A stretch of 64,000 nt of DNA from Flavivirga amylovorans (GTDB lineage: Bacteria; Bacteroidota; Bacteroidia; Flavobacteriales; Flavobacteriaceae): positions 1 to 64,000 of the forward strand of contig NZ_JAUOEM010000005.1 in NCBI RefSeq assembly GCF_030540875.1, read 5' to 3'. Made by a program: the position numbers and the translations under genes. A model generated the notes under the pieces. That model saw only the letters and a program-made list of their open reading frames with translations, made no database searches and was not told where the DNA came from. Below are positions 31,017 through 39,144 of this stretch, piece after piece. Position 1 is the stretch's first letter; the number at the start of each line of letters is the position of its first letter.

Positions 31017-31400
31017 TTATACGACCTTTTTAATAAAAGGAATATCATTTCTATGCACGTAAAGAATTACGGCAGAAAGAACAAACGTAACTATTGCGGT
31101 AACAAATAAAATACCTCCATCATTATTTACTTCAATTCCAAGCTGTGTTAAATGCATAAGTATGGCACCGCTTATTACGCCTAAGGTTAAAGAGGCTCCC
31201 ATCCAGACCGTTTTTGGGATAAGTAATAATATGCCAGCGATAAGTTCCACAATTCCAATACCTATTCTGCCATAAGGTTCTAAGTTAACCTGACTAAAAA
31301 TATAAACACTATCAGGGTGTGCTGTAAATTTAAAACGCAATGTTTGTATTAAAATAATGGCTACAATTATTCTTAATGCTAAAGGAAAAAATTTTTTCAT
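31017..31400 (-). CDS. DoxX-like membrane protein
   Basis: 127 residues with four predicted helices: LALRIIVAIILIQTLRFKF, the IGIGIVELIAGILLLIP segment, a third at about 65-88 and a fourth at about 95-118. The pattern R(I/V)..A..L....KF and GIVELIAGILLLIP matches the DoxX/DoxD-like superfamily. Function unknown; some members take part in thiosulfate oxidation or redox homeostasis. The gene stands alone between two plus-strand membrane protein genes. Confidence 0.75.
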   Translation of the reverse strand: MKKFFPLALRIIVAIILIQTLRFKFTAHPDSVYIFSQVNLEPYGRIGIGIVELIAGILLLIPKTVWMGASLTLGVISGAILMHLTQLGIEVNNDGGILFVTAIVTFVLSAVILYVHRNDIPFIKKVV

Positions 31401-31503
31401 TTTGAGTAAAGTTTATATACTTGATTTTTAGACGTTTTATTAACAGATACTTAACATTTACAAGTCCGATTTTAATAGATAAACGGTAATTTTTTAGTTA
31501 AAC

Positions 31504-31528
31504 ATCGATAAAAAGGTTGTTTTTATCG
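31504..31528 (+). promoter_or_regulatory. dyad with shared word upstream of the YhhN-like gene
   Basis: cgataaaaa (31506-31514) and tttttatcg (31520-31528) form a perfect 9-bp inverted repeat around 5 nt. It includes the 12-base word atcgataaaaag also found in the tandem repeat at 30197-30208. It lies about 30-55 nt upstream of the predicted transcription start. Confidence 0.45.
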
Positions 31529-31548
31529 TTAAAATAAAATTATATTTT

Positions 31549-31556
31549 TATATTTG
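31549..31556 (+). promoter_or_regulatory. -7 element of the YhhN-like gene
   Basis: Reads tatatttg, an exact TAnnTTTG, identical to the element at 30241. The leader to the ATG at 31582 is about 20 nt. No correctly spaced -33 TTG. Confidence 0.55.
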
Positions 31557-31581
31557 GAATAACCTACTAACCGCTTAAACC

Positions 31582-32331
31582 ATGAAAAAGAGTCTTAACC
31601 TAACTTTTGATAAAGTGTTTCTTTGTGCTTTATTAGGATTAATAGCAATAAGCTTTTTTGTCGCTTTTACTCAGGATTCATTACTGTTAAAGTCAACAAT
31701 GGCTTTGTTTATCCCTGTTTTTTTAATGTTCTACCTAATTAAACATAAAACTTTAGGAGTTATTTTTATTTCTTTTTTATTGTTTTCGTTTCTAGGTGAT
31801 ATTTCTTTAACGTTTTTTTCGGATGAAACATTAATTAAAGTGTCTAGTATTCTTTACTTTTTAAGCTATTTATATTTAATCGTTATAATTATTCCAAAGT
31901 TTAAGTTGTTAAAAGTAGACAGATTAATAGGAGTATATCTTTTTGGTGTTTTTATAATAAATATATTTTTCTTGTATACCTTATATAGTTTACTAAAAGT
32001 TATTATTCCAGACCAAACGGAAGTACTTTTATTTGGTTTAAAAAGCTTGTCTCTAATTATATTAGCTTTTATTTCTTTTGGAGTTTATCTAAATACACAG
32101 ACAAAGCAATCGATATTGTTTTTAGTAGCCACAATTTTTATAGCGCTTTCTACTATTTTAAATTATATAAATCTTTATTATTTATATCATTGGAGTTTTG
32201 AAATGCTCCACAGAACCCTTTATGCGGTAGGACTGTATTTTATTTTTAAATATATTATAGTTGACAATAAACACAAAAGAACTATCTATAAATTAAAGCA
32301 AAGATATTCCTCAGACAATATTTTAGCTTAG
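31582..32331 (+). CDS. YhhN-like multi-spanning membrane protein
   Basis: 249 residues with about eight transmembrane helices. The YhhN-type signature segment is ISFLLFSFLGDISLTFF (about 71-87), where family members carry a conserved S-x-x-G-D; a second conserved helix pattern SLIILAFISFGVY follows. The basic C-terminal tail (KHKRTIYKLKQRY) should be cytoplasmic. Family members include lysoplasmalogenases. The -7 element and an upstream word are shared with the gene at 30272, suggesting co-regulation. Convergent with the metallophosphatase gene, sharing TTAG. Confidence 0.7.
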   Translation: MKKSLNLTFDKVFLCALLGLIAISFFVAFTQDSLLLKSTMALFIPVFLMFYLIKHKTLGVIFISFLLFSFLGDISLTFFSDETLIKVSSILYFLSYLYLIVIIIPKFKLLKVDRLIGVYLFGVFIINIFFLYTLYSLLKVIIPDQTEVLLFGLKSLSLIILAFISFGVYLNTQTKQSILFLVATIFIALSTILNYINLYYLYHWSFEMLHRTLYAVGLYFIFKYIIVDNKHKRTIYKLKQRYSSDNILA

Positions 32332-33245
32332 ACAATTATAGACGTCCCGTTTGCTGAAATATTTTTGTTTGAATCAAAATGAAAATCAATTTTTCCAAGA
32401 TTAATACCGTAGCAACCAACCTGGTTAACGAGCACATTTTTGTCTTCAATATTTTTTACGATTGTTGGTTTCGATAAAAAAGTATGTGTATGTCCGCCAA
32501 TAATTAAGTGTATGTCTTTAGTGGCCTTGGCTAATTTTAAATCGCTTATTTTATTTGGATCTTTTTTGTAGTTATATCCTAAATGAGATAAACAAATTAT
32601 CAAGTCGCAATGTTCTTCTGTTTTTAATATTCTAGACATATCTTGAGCAATCTCAATAGGATCTATATACTGGGTTTCTTTGTACATGGATGGATCTACT
32701 AAACCATTTAATTCAATTCCAAGTCCAAAAACACCGATTTTAAGATTGTTTTTTTTGAATACTTTATATGGTTTTGTGTGTGTATTCATTATCGTATTAG
32801 AGAAATCGTAGTTAGCGGAAACAAATTGGAAATTTGCATGTTCTAATTGTGTATATAAACCATCAATACCATTATCAAAATCATGATTACCTATAGTGGC
32901 GGCGTCATATTTTAGCTTGCTCATTAACTTAAATTCCAGTTCACCACCATAATAGTTAAAATAGGGGGTGCCTTGAAAAATGTCACCTGCATCCAGTAGT
33001 AATGTATGTGGGTTTTCATTTCTTATAGATTCAATTAAGCCAGCTCTTCTAGCAACACCTCCTTTATTTGCGTTTCTACCATCTTCAGGTCCGAAAGCGT
33101 CAATATGACTATGAACATCGTTAGTATGTAGAATCGTTATTTTTTTTGATGCAGTAACTGTTGTAAAAGACTGTAAGCCTAGACCACCAAGAGTTACTAG
33201 TGCCGTTCCAGCTGAAGCCTGTTGTATAAAATCTCTACGTTTCAT
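32328..33245 (-). CDS. 5'-nucleotidase-type metallophosphatase, catalytic half only
   Basis: 305 residues. It starts with a twin-arginine signal (MKRRDFIQQASAG). The calcineurin-like domain shows ITILHTNDVHSHIDAFGP, GDIFQGTPYFNYYGG, IGNHDFDNGIDGL, LIICLSHLGY and LIIGGHTHTFL, with all di-metal ligands in place. UshA-type 5'-nucleotidases continue into a substrate-binding C-terminal domain of about 250 residues; here that part is a separate gene just upstream (33364-34131). Probable role: periplasmic hydrolysis of nucleotides or related phosphoesters. Confidence 0.92.
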   Translation of the reverse strand: MKRRDFIQQASAGTALVTLGGLGLQSFTTVTASKKITILHTNDVHSHIDAFGPEDGRNANKGGVARRAGLIESIRNENPHTLLLDAGDIFQGTPYFNYYGGELEFKLMSKLKYDAATIGNHDFDNGIDGLYTQLEHANFQFVSANYDFSNTIMNTHTKPYKVFKKNNLKIGVFGLGIELNGLVDPSMYKETQYIDPIEIAQDMSRILKTEEHCDLIICLSHLGYNYKKDPNKISDLKLAKATKDIHLIIGGHTHTFLSKPTIVKNIEDKNVLVNQVGCYGINLGKIDFHFDSNKNISANGTSIIV

Positions 33246-33321
33246 GTACTTTATATTTTATTAGTGAAACTCTATTTTGAAAAGCTGTGAAGCAATGCCT
33301 TCAAAAAAGATAGTTGAGCTA

Positions 33322-33362
33322 ATCCCGCTAGATGCTGAACTTATTTCAGCATCTAGCGGGAT
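33322..33362. repeat. perfect 18-bp palindrome between the two nucleotidase genes
   Basis: atcccgctagatgctgaa (33322-33339) and its exact complement (33345-33362) flank the loop cttat; tgag/ctca flanks extend the pairing past a bulge. There is no T run directly after the stem on the minus strand, so it is not a standard terminator. Composition (gatcc...gctgaac...ttcagcat) resembles dispersed palindromic repeats common in Flavobacteriia genomes. It lies between two genes whose products must work together. Confidence 0.75.
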
Positions 33363-33363
33363 C

Positions 33364-34131
33364 TCATTTAGCGCCTTTTATTTGAGTAAATCTATCATCA
33401 ATTACTGGGCTAATAGTGTCTACCTTTTTAAAATTGTCAATTAAAGCATTTCTAATTTTATAATTTAAGGGATATAAACTATCGTTCGGTTTAAAAAATG
33501 TCATATTGTCACCGCCGTTATATAGATAGTCATTGGTGGCTACATAATATATTTTATCAGACTCGATGCTTTTACCTTTTATTTTAGCTTCCACTATATC
33601 ATTATTTTCGGTGATTGTTAATTTGAGTTTGGATATGGGGTGAGCTCTCTTTTTTCTAATTAAATGATGAACTAAACTGTCCATTTGCTTCCCTTTTAAA
33701 GCAACTACAACGATGCTGTTTTCAAAGGGCATTATTTGATAAGCAGTTCTTTTTGTTATATGTCCTTTTGATAAAATAGATCGAATTCCACCATGGTTAA
33801 GTAATACCATATCGATATTTTTACCAGTTCTTTTTTTAAAGATCGGATTGGCTTCATTGTAAACCGCATCGGCCATAAAGTTACCAATAGCCGTATTTAG
33901 TTCTCCATCACTTTTAGAATAAGTATTAACAGAATAGGCTAAAACACTATCTAGATCCTTTTGAATATTATCTCTAAAAGGTTTTATATAGGCCTCTATT
34001 TCAGAATCAATCGGTAGCGTATCGGTAATTGGAATTTGCTTTCCTTCAATTTTTATTAATTCTAATTTGGACTCTTTACAGTTATAAAAACTGAAAATAT
34101 ATAACAAAAAAATAAAATGTGTTAACCTCAT
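33364..34131 (-). CDS. 5'-nucleotidase C-terminal domain lipoprotein
   Basis: 255 residues with a short hydrophobic signal and Cys in FYNCKES (about residue 19). The rest matches only the substrate-binding domain of 5'-nucleotidases: ELNTAIGNFMADAVYNEA, VLLNHGGIRSIL, AYQIMPFENSIVVVALKGKQM and YYVATNDYLYNGGDNMTFF. It lacks the metallophosphatase domain, which is encoded by the next gene downstream, 118 nt away. The two products probably assemble into one enzyme, one exported by Tat and the other lipidated. Confidence 0.9.
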   Translation of the reverse strand: MRLTHFIFLLYIFSFYNCKESKLELIKIEGKQIPITDTLPIDSEIEAYIKPFRDNIQKDLDSVLAYSVNTYSKSDGELNTAIGNFMADAVYNEANPIFKKRTGKNIDMVLLNHGGIRSILSKGHITKRTAYQIMPFENSIVVVALKGKQMDSLVHHLIRKKRAHPISKLKLTITENNDIVEAKIKGKSIESDKIYYVATNDYLYNGGDNMTFFKPNDSLYPLNYKIRNALIDNFKKVDTISPVIDDRFTQIKGAK

Positions 34132-34162
34132 ATATAAACAGATATTTTGAATGTACTTTTGC

Positions 34163-34170
34163 TACCTTTG
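34163..34170 (+). promoter_or_regulatory. -7 element of the DUF6913-dapA operon
   Basis: Reads tacctttg, an exact TAnnTTTG, 18 nt before the ATG at 34189. Confidence 0.5.
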
Positions 34171-34188
34171 CGCAAAGTATAAAGATAA

Positions 34189-34707
34189 ATGATTTTAAAA
34201 GGTTTTAAAGAAAAATCTAACGTAAAGCACTTGAACAAATTGTTATCAGAACGACAAGTAAATGTTACTGATAAGAAGATTGAGAGTTTAGGCGTTATCT
34301 TAAATATTGATGAAATTGATGACTTTAAACTATTTAGGGTATTTGCTGATTTTTTAAAAATCCGCGAGAATAAGTTAAAGATCATAGCTTTTTCTGAAAA
34401 CGATAAGGATACTTTGACGTCATGGGATGTTTGTTTCAACCCTAAAGACTTTGGCTGGAAGGGTGTCATTAATAATATAGAATTGCAAACATTTTTAGAT
34501 ACTAAATATGATGCATTAGTTAGTTACTATACAAAAGATGTTTTAGAACTTAAGATGATGACTGCAAAATCTAAAGCACAGTTTAAAATTGGTATTGTGC
34601 AAAGTGATGAACGCTTAAATGATTTAATCATTAAAACGAAACTAAAAGAGTTTGATGTATTTAAAGAAGAGACAATTAAATATCTAACCATATTAAATAA
34701 AATTTAG
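34189..34707 (+). CDS. DUF6913 domain-containing protein
   Basis: 172 residues, soluble, no signal peptide. It begins [19 protein letters not shown] and includes [38 protein letters not shown] and [19 protein letters not shown], matching a family (DUF6913) seen almost only in Bacteroidota next to dapA. Function unknown. It ends 1 nt before dapA and is surely cotranscribed with it. Confidence 0.82.
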   Translation: MILKGFKEKSNVKHLNKLLSERQVNVTDKKIESLGVILNIDEIDDFKLFRVFADFLKIRENKLKIIAFSENDKDTLTSWDVCFNPKDFGWKGVINNIELQTFLDTKYDALVSYYTKDVLELKMMTAKSKAQFKIGIVQSDERLNDLIIKTKLKEFDVFKEETIKYLTILNKI

Positions 34708-34708
34708 A

Positions 34709-35587
34709 ATGAAGAGTAAGTTTTTAGGAACTGGGGTTGCCTTGGTTACGCCTTTTAACTCAGATTTGAGTGTAGATCACAGTGCCTTAGCAAATATTGT
34801 TAATTTCAATATTGACAATGGCACCGATTATCTTGTAATTTGTGGTACAACAGGAGAAAGTGTAACACTTAGTAAGAAAGAAAAACAAGAGGTAATTAAG
34901 ACTATTTCTGATACAAATAAAGGTCGGTTACCTATGGTTTTGGGAATAGGAGGAAGTAATACATTTCAAGTTACAGAAGAAATAAAAACAACAGATTTAA
35001 GCAATATCGATGCTGTTTTATCTGTATCACCATATTATAGTAAACCAACTCAAGAAGGCCTTTATCAGCATTTCAAAGCAATTTCTGAAGCTTCACCCGT
35101 AGATATTATTTTGTATAATGTCCCAGGTAGAACATCAAAGAATATTGAGACAGAAACAACAATTCGCTTAGCCAACGATTTTAAAAATATAATAGCAGTT
35201 AAAGAAGCAGGAAACAATGTTTCTCAGTATTTAGAGTTAATAAAGAATAAACCAGAAGATTTTTTAATTATTTCTGGGGATGACGATTTAGCATTGGGCA
35301 TTGTATTAGCAGGAGGCGCAGGTGTGATTTCTGTAATAGGGCAAGCGTTCCCTAAAGAATTTTCAGAGATGATACGTTTAGGTTTAAAAGATGAAGGAAA
35401 AGAAGCGTACAAACTTCATTATAAACTAATGGATGTAATAGGCTATATTTTTGAAGAGAATAATCCAGCAGGAATTAAAGCTGTTTTTGAAGCCTTGAAT
35501 TTATGTCAAGATAGTGTTAGATTACCACTAGTCCCTGCATCTGATCAATTAAAAGAAAAGATAAGAACTTTTGTAAATAGGTTTTAG
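34709..35587 (+). CDS. dapA: 4-hydroxy-tetrahydrodipicolinate synthase
   Basis: Condenses pyruvate with aspartate semialdehyde, the first committed step to diaminopimelate and lysine. 292 residues, TIM barrel. Motifs: [32 protein letters not shown], the catalytic Tyr in [25 protein letters not shown], and the Schiff-base Lys in IAVKEAGNN (about residue 163). It lies 1 nt after the DUF6913 gene. dapF, two steps later in the same pathway, is also in this window. Confidence 0.97.
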   Translation: MKSKFLGTGVALVTPFNSDLSVDHSALANIVNFNIDNGTDYLVICGTTGESVTLSKKEKQEVIKTISDTNKGRLPMVLGIGGSNTFQVTEEIKTTDLSNIDAVLSVSPYYSKPTQEGLYQHFKAISEASPVDIILYNVPGRTSKNIETETTIRLANDFKNIIAVKEAGNNVSQYLELIKNKPEDFLIISGDDDLALGIVLAGGAGVISVIGQAFPKEFSEMIRLGLKDEGKEAYKLHYKLMDVIGYIFEENNPAGIKAVFEALNLCQDSVRLPLVPASDQLKEKIRTFVNRF

Positions 35588-35679
35588 GACTGTTAAATAA
35601 TACTTAAACCTTATGCTTGCTGACTTTTAGCAGTTAATTTAGCTTTGAAATAATATTTTTTAAATCCATATTAATAACT

Positions 35680-35687
35680 TAATTTTG
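35680..35687 (+). promoter_or_regulatory. -7 element upstream of bamD
   Basis: Reads taattttg, an exact TAnnTTTG, with a leader of about 100 nt to the bamD ATG. No correctly spaced -33 TTG. Confidence 0.45.
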
Positions 35688-35795
35688 CATTCTGTTAAAA
35701 AATCTATGAAATTAGCATAGCTAAAGTTTCGGTATTATTCGAGATATTTATAGTACTAATGACATTTGATGTTTTAAAACAGAGAAAGATAACAA

Positions 35796-36635
35796 ATGAA
35801 AAAGCTTTTTTACATATTAATACTATTTGCCGTTTTTAGCAGTTGTAGTGAATACCAAAAGATATTGAAATCTGAAAGTATTGCTGATAAATTTAAAAAG
35901 GGAGAAGAACTTTATAACGAAGGTAAATTTTCGAAAGCCAATAGGCTTTTTGCTCAAATTGTACCAAAATATAGAGGGAAGCCACAAGCTGAAAAACTAA
36001 TGTATTTGTATTCTAGTTCATTTTATAAAATGAAAGATTATTACGTTTCAGGATACCAGTTTGAGCGTTTTGTTGCGAGTTATCCGAAAAGTGAGAAGTT
36101 AGAAGAAGCTTTTTTTTTAAGTGCAAAAAGTTATTACATGTTATCTCCTGTTTATAGCAAAGATCAAAATGAGACAAAAGAAGCTATAGAAAAGCTTCAA
36201 GAATTTATAAACTTGTATCCAGAGTCTGAATATCTTCCTGAAGCAAATAAATTAGTTAAAGAGTTAGATTATAAGCTTGAGAGAAAAGCTTTTGAAATAG
36301 CTAAGCAGTATAATAAAATAGCAGTTACTTCGGTAGATTATAATGCGTCTATAAAATCGTTTGAGAATTTTGTTTTTGATTTTCCAGGGTCTTCTCTACG
36401 CGAAGACGCTATGTTTTATAGACTAGATTCTGCTTACAAATTAGCTATCAATAGTTTTGAAACTAAAAGAACATTAGAAGGTATTATACCATTAAAAAAG
36501 AATCGTTTAGAAACAGCAAAAGAATATTATTTTTCATTTAAAAAAGGATATACTAGTTCTAAATATATAGAACAGGTTAATACAATAGGAGAGTCCTTAG
36601 ATGAAGAATTAGCAAAATATAGCACTAAAAGTTAA
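35796..36635 (+). CDS. bamD: outer membrane protein assembly factor BamD
   Basis: 279 residues. A lipoprotein signal with the lipobox FSSCSEY (Cys near residue 17), then TPR-like helical repeats: KGEELYNEGKFSKANRLFAQ, GYQFERFVASYPKSEKLEE and EFINLYPESEYLPEANKLV. This is the BamD architecture; it links BamA to the rest of the outer-membrane-protein assembly machine at the periplasmic face of the outer membrane. It is first in a run with rpoZ, coaBC, a DUF4835 gene and recN, all spaced by 0-70 nt, a gene order typical of Flavobacteriia. Confidence 0.93.
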   Translation: MKKLFYILILFAVFSSCSEYQKILKSESIADKFKKGEELYNEGKFSKANRLFAQIVPKYRGKPQAEKLMYLYSSSFYKMKDYYVSGYQFERFVASYPKSEKLEEAFFLSAKSYYMLSPVYSKDQNETKEAIEKLQEFINLYPESEYLPEANKLVKELDYKLERKAFEIAKQYNKIAVTSVDYNASIKSFENFVFDFPGSSLREDAMFYRLDSAYKLAINSFETKRTLEGIIPLKKNRLETAKEYYFSFKKGYTSSKYIEQVNTIGESLDEELAKYSTKS

Positions 36636-36641
36636 ATAACA

Positions 36642-36977
36642 ATGACAATGGATTTAAAAAAAACCAATGCTCCAGTTAATACAGTAACGTACGACAGAAA
36701 TCAAGTTGATGAACCAACAGAGAATATCTACGAGTCAATTTCTATAATTGCAAGACGTGCAGAGCAAATTAACACAGAGATTAAAAAAGAGCTTATTGAT
36801 AAGTTGGAGGAATTTGCAACGTACAATGATAGTCTTGAAGAAATCTTTGAAAATAAAGAGCAAATTGAGGTTTCTAAATTTTACGAAAAATTACCAAAAC
36901 CTCATGCCTTAGCTGTTCAAGAATGGTTAACAGATAAAATTTATTTTAGAAATACTGAGGAAGATTCTCAGGAATAA
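36642..36977 (+). CDS. rpoZ: RNA polymerase omega subunit, Bacteroidota type
   Basis: 111 residues. The conserved omega-like block is PTENIYESISIIARRAEQIN (about 25-44), followed by a longer acidic C-terminal part (EEFATYNDSLEEIFENKEQI, then FYEKLPKPHALAVQEWL) characteristic of the Bacteroidota branch. Omega helps RNA polymerase assembly. ATG 36648 (MDLKKTNAPVN) is an alternative start and fits relatives equally well. It sits between bamD (6-nt gap) and coaBC. Confidence 0.88.
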   Translation: MTMDLKKTNAPVNTVTYDRNQVDEPTENIYESISIIARRAEQINTEIKKELIDKLEEFATYNDSLEEIFENKEQIEVSKFYEKLPKPHALAVQEWLTDKIYFRNTEEDSQE

Positions 36978-36985
36978 TTTTTAAA

Positions 36986-38197
36986 ATGTCAATACTAAGC
37001 GGCAAAAATATACTATTAGGCATCACTGCTGGTATTGCCGCTTATAAAACTGCTTCATTAGTAAGGTTATTTATAAAAGCAGGCGCTAACGTAAAAGTAG
37101 TTATGACGCCAGCGTCTAAAGATTTTATAACGCCTTTAACCTTATCTACACTTTCAAAACATCCTGTATACTCATCTTTTACAAATGAAGATGATGATAA
37201 TGCTACTTGGAACAATCATGTCGATTTAGGCCTTTGGGCAGACGTTTTTGTAATCGCTCCTGCCACAGCAAATACGCTTTCTAAAATGGCCAGTGGGACA
37301 AGTGATAATTTCTTATTAGCAACATATCTATCTGCAAAATGCGTTGTATATTTTGCACCAGCTATGGATTTGGATATGTATAAACACCCAAGTACGATTG
37401 CTTCTTTTAAAACGTTAAAGGAATATGGTAATATTATGATTCCAGCTACAAGTGGTGAATTGGCAAGTGGTTTGGTTGGAGAAGGAAGAATGGCAGAACC
37501 TGAAGATATTATTGGTTTTATTGAAAATGATATTTTAGATAAACTCCCTTTAAAAGGAAAAAAAATACTTATAACAGCAGGACCAACTCACGAAGCTATT
37601 GATCCTGTTCGTTTTATAGGGAACCATTCAAGTGGGAAAATGGGATTTGAAATAGCCAAAGCAGCAGCAAATCTAGGCGCTGAGGTTATTTTGGTAACAG
37701 GTCCAACACATCAAAAAGTATCACATACTTTAATACAAACCATACCAGTTGTTAGTGCACAAGACATGTATGAATCTGTACATTCATATTTTCAAGATGT
37801 AGATATAGCTGTGCTTTCGGCAGCAGTAGCAGATTTTAAACCAAAAGAAGTAGCCTCTCAAAAAATAAAAAAGAACCAACCAACGTTAACTCTAGAGTTA
37901 GAAAAAACAAAAGACATTTTAGCTTCTTTGGGAGCCATTAAGAAGACCCAGTATTTAGTTGGCTTTGCACTGGAAACTAATGACGAACTTGAAAATGCAA
38001 AAGGAAAATTAAAAAGAAAGAATTTAAATTTAATTGTTTTAAATTCGTTAAATGATAAAGGTGCTGGTTTTAAAAGTGATACCAATAAAGTTACTTTTAT
38101 TGACAATAAAGAAGTTATTACAGAGTTTAAATTAAAATCCAAAGCAGAAGTCGCCAAAGATTTATTAAATAAAATTATAGAACAAATACATGCGTAA
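36986..38197 (+). CDS. coaBC: bifunctional CoaBC: phosphopantothenoylcysteine decarboxylase/synthetase
   Basis: 403 residues. The N-terminal flavin decarboxylase (about 1-185) has His78 in WNNHVDLG. The C-terminal synthetase starts at KKILITAGPTHEAIDPVRFI and includes NHSSGKMGFEIAKAA. Two active-site positions deviate from the E. coli enzyme: the PAMN motif reads PAMD (residue 128), and the Cys of the flap that reduces the intermediate is Ser (Ser161 in LASGLVGEGRM). Such changes may be lineage-wide in Bacteroidota. It makes phosphopantetheine in coenzyme A synthesis; coaE lies 5.5 kb downstream. It overlaps the DUF4835 gene by 8 nt. Confidence 0.94.
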   Translation: MSILSGKNILLGITAGIAAYKTASLVRLFIKAGANVKVVMTPASKDFITPLTLSTLSKHPVYSSFTNEDDDNATWNNHVDLGLWADVFVIAPATANTLSKMASGTSDNFLLATYLSAKCVVYFAPAMDLDMYKHPSTIASFKTLKEYGNIMIPATSGELASGLVGEGRMAEPEDIIGFIENDILDKLPLKGKKILITAGPTHEAIDPVRFIGNHSSGKMGFEIAKAAANLGAEVILVTGPTHQKVSHTLIQTIPVVSAQDMYESVHSYFQDVDIAVLSAAVADFKPKEVASQKIKKNQPTLTLELEKTKDILASLGAIKKTQYLVGFALETNDELENAKGKLKRKNLNLIVLNSLNDKGAGFKSDTNKVTFIDNKEVITEFKLKSKAEVAKDLLNKIIEQIHA

Positions 38198-39077
38198 TTT
38201 TTTAGTTGTTTTAATATTTTGTCTTGGAATTAAAGGGTTTTCGCAAGAACTAAATTGTAATGTTGTTGTAAATGCTCAACAAACAGGTAACGAAAATTTT
38301 CCAATTTTTAAAACCTTAGAAAAACAATTAAAAGAGTTTATTAATAATACTAAATGGACTAAAAAAACATTTAAAGTACAAGAACGTATCGATTGTAGCA
38401 TGATTATAAATGTTACCAATTATACTGGAGAAGCATTTCAAGCCTCTATTCAAGTGCAATCATCACGACCCGTTTTTGGTTCGTCGTTTACTACACCAGT
38501 TTATAACTTTAATGATAAAGATTTTAATTTTAGGTATTTAGAATTTCAAAATCTAATTTTCAACCCTAATCAATACGAATCTAATTTAATATCAGTATTA
38601 GCATATCATGTATATATGATTTTGGCGTTGGATGCTGATTCTTTTTCTAGAAAAGGCGGAGATACTTATTATACACAAGCGCGAGTTATTACAAACTATT
38701 CGCAGCAAACTAATTCTAAAGGATGGAAACTAGAAGACGGTTTACAAAGTAGATTTGCACTTATAGATAACATACTGTCTCCAACTTTTAAAGAGTATAG
38801 AGAAGTTTTATATGCATATCACAGAGACGGCTTGGATATTATGGGAGAGAACCCAAAAGAAGGAAAAGAAAAAATAGCTGCTTCTTTAAATTTATTTAAA
38901 GCTATGAATAGTCGTCGACCTAATTCTTTTATTTTACGTACGTTTTTTGATGCTAAAGCCGATGAAATTGAACAAATCTTTAGTAGTGGACCTAATGTGA
39001 ACATTACCAGTATTATGGAAACACTCCAAAAAGTAGCGCCAATGCACAGTAGTAAATGGCAAAGGATTAAGTTTTGA
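38190..39077 (+). CDS. DUF4835 family exported protein
   Basis: 295 residues with a short signal (1-17, ending GIKGFSQ). It continues ELNCNVVVNAQQTG, VYNFNDKDFNFRYLEFQNLIFNP, LISVLAYHVYMILALDADSF and LEDGLQSRFALIDNILSP, the pattern of the DUF4835 family. Its position between coaBC and recN is conserved in Flavobacteriia, but the function is unknown. It starts 8 nt inside coaBC. A periplasmic or gliding-related role has no support in the sequence. Confidence 0.88.
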   Translation: MRNFLVVLIFCLGIKGFSQELNCNVVVNAQQTGNENFPIFKTLEKQLKEFINNTKWTKKTFKVQERIDCSMIINVTNYTGEAFQASIQVQSSRPVFGSSFTTPVYNFNDKDFNFRYLEFQNLIFNPNQYESNLISVLAYHVYMILALDADSFSRKGGDTYYTQARVITNYSQQTNSKGWKLEDGLQSRFALIDNILSPTFKEYREVLYAYHRDGLDIMGENPKEGKEKIAASLNLFKAMNSRRPNSFILRTFFDAKADEIEQIFSSGPNVNITSIMETLQKVAPMHSSKWQRIKF

Positions 39078-39144
39078 ATTATTCTATATTTAAAAACGCT
39101 TTTCATTATATTTATTTCTGAAAATTTAAGAACAAAAAATAGCC

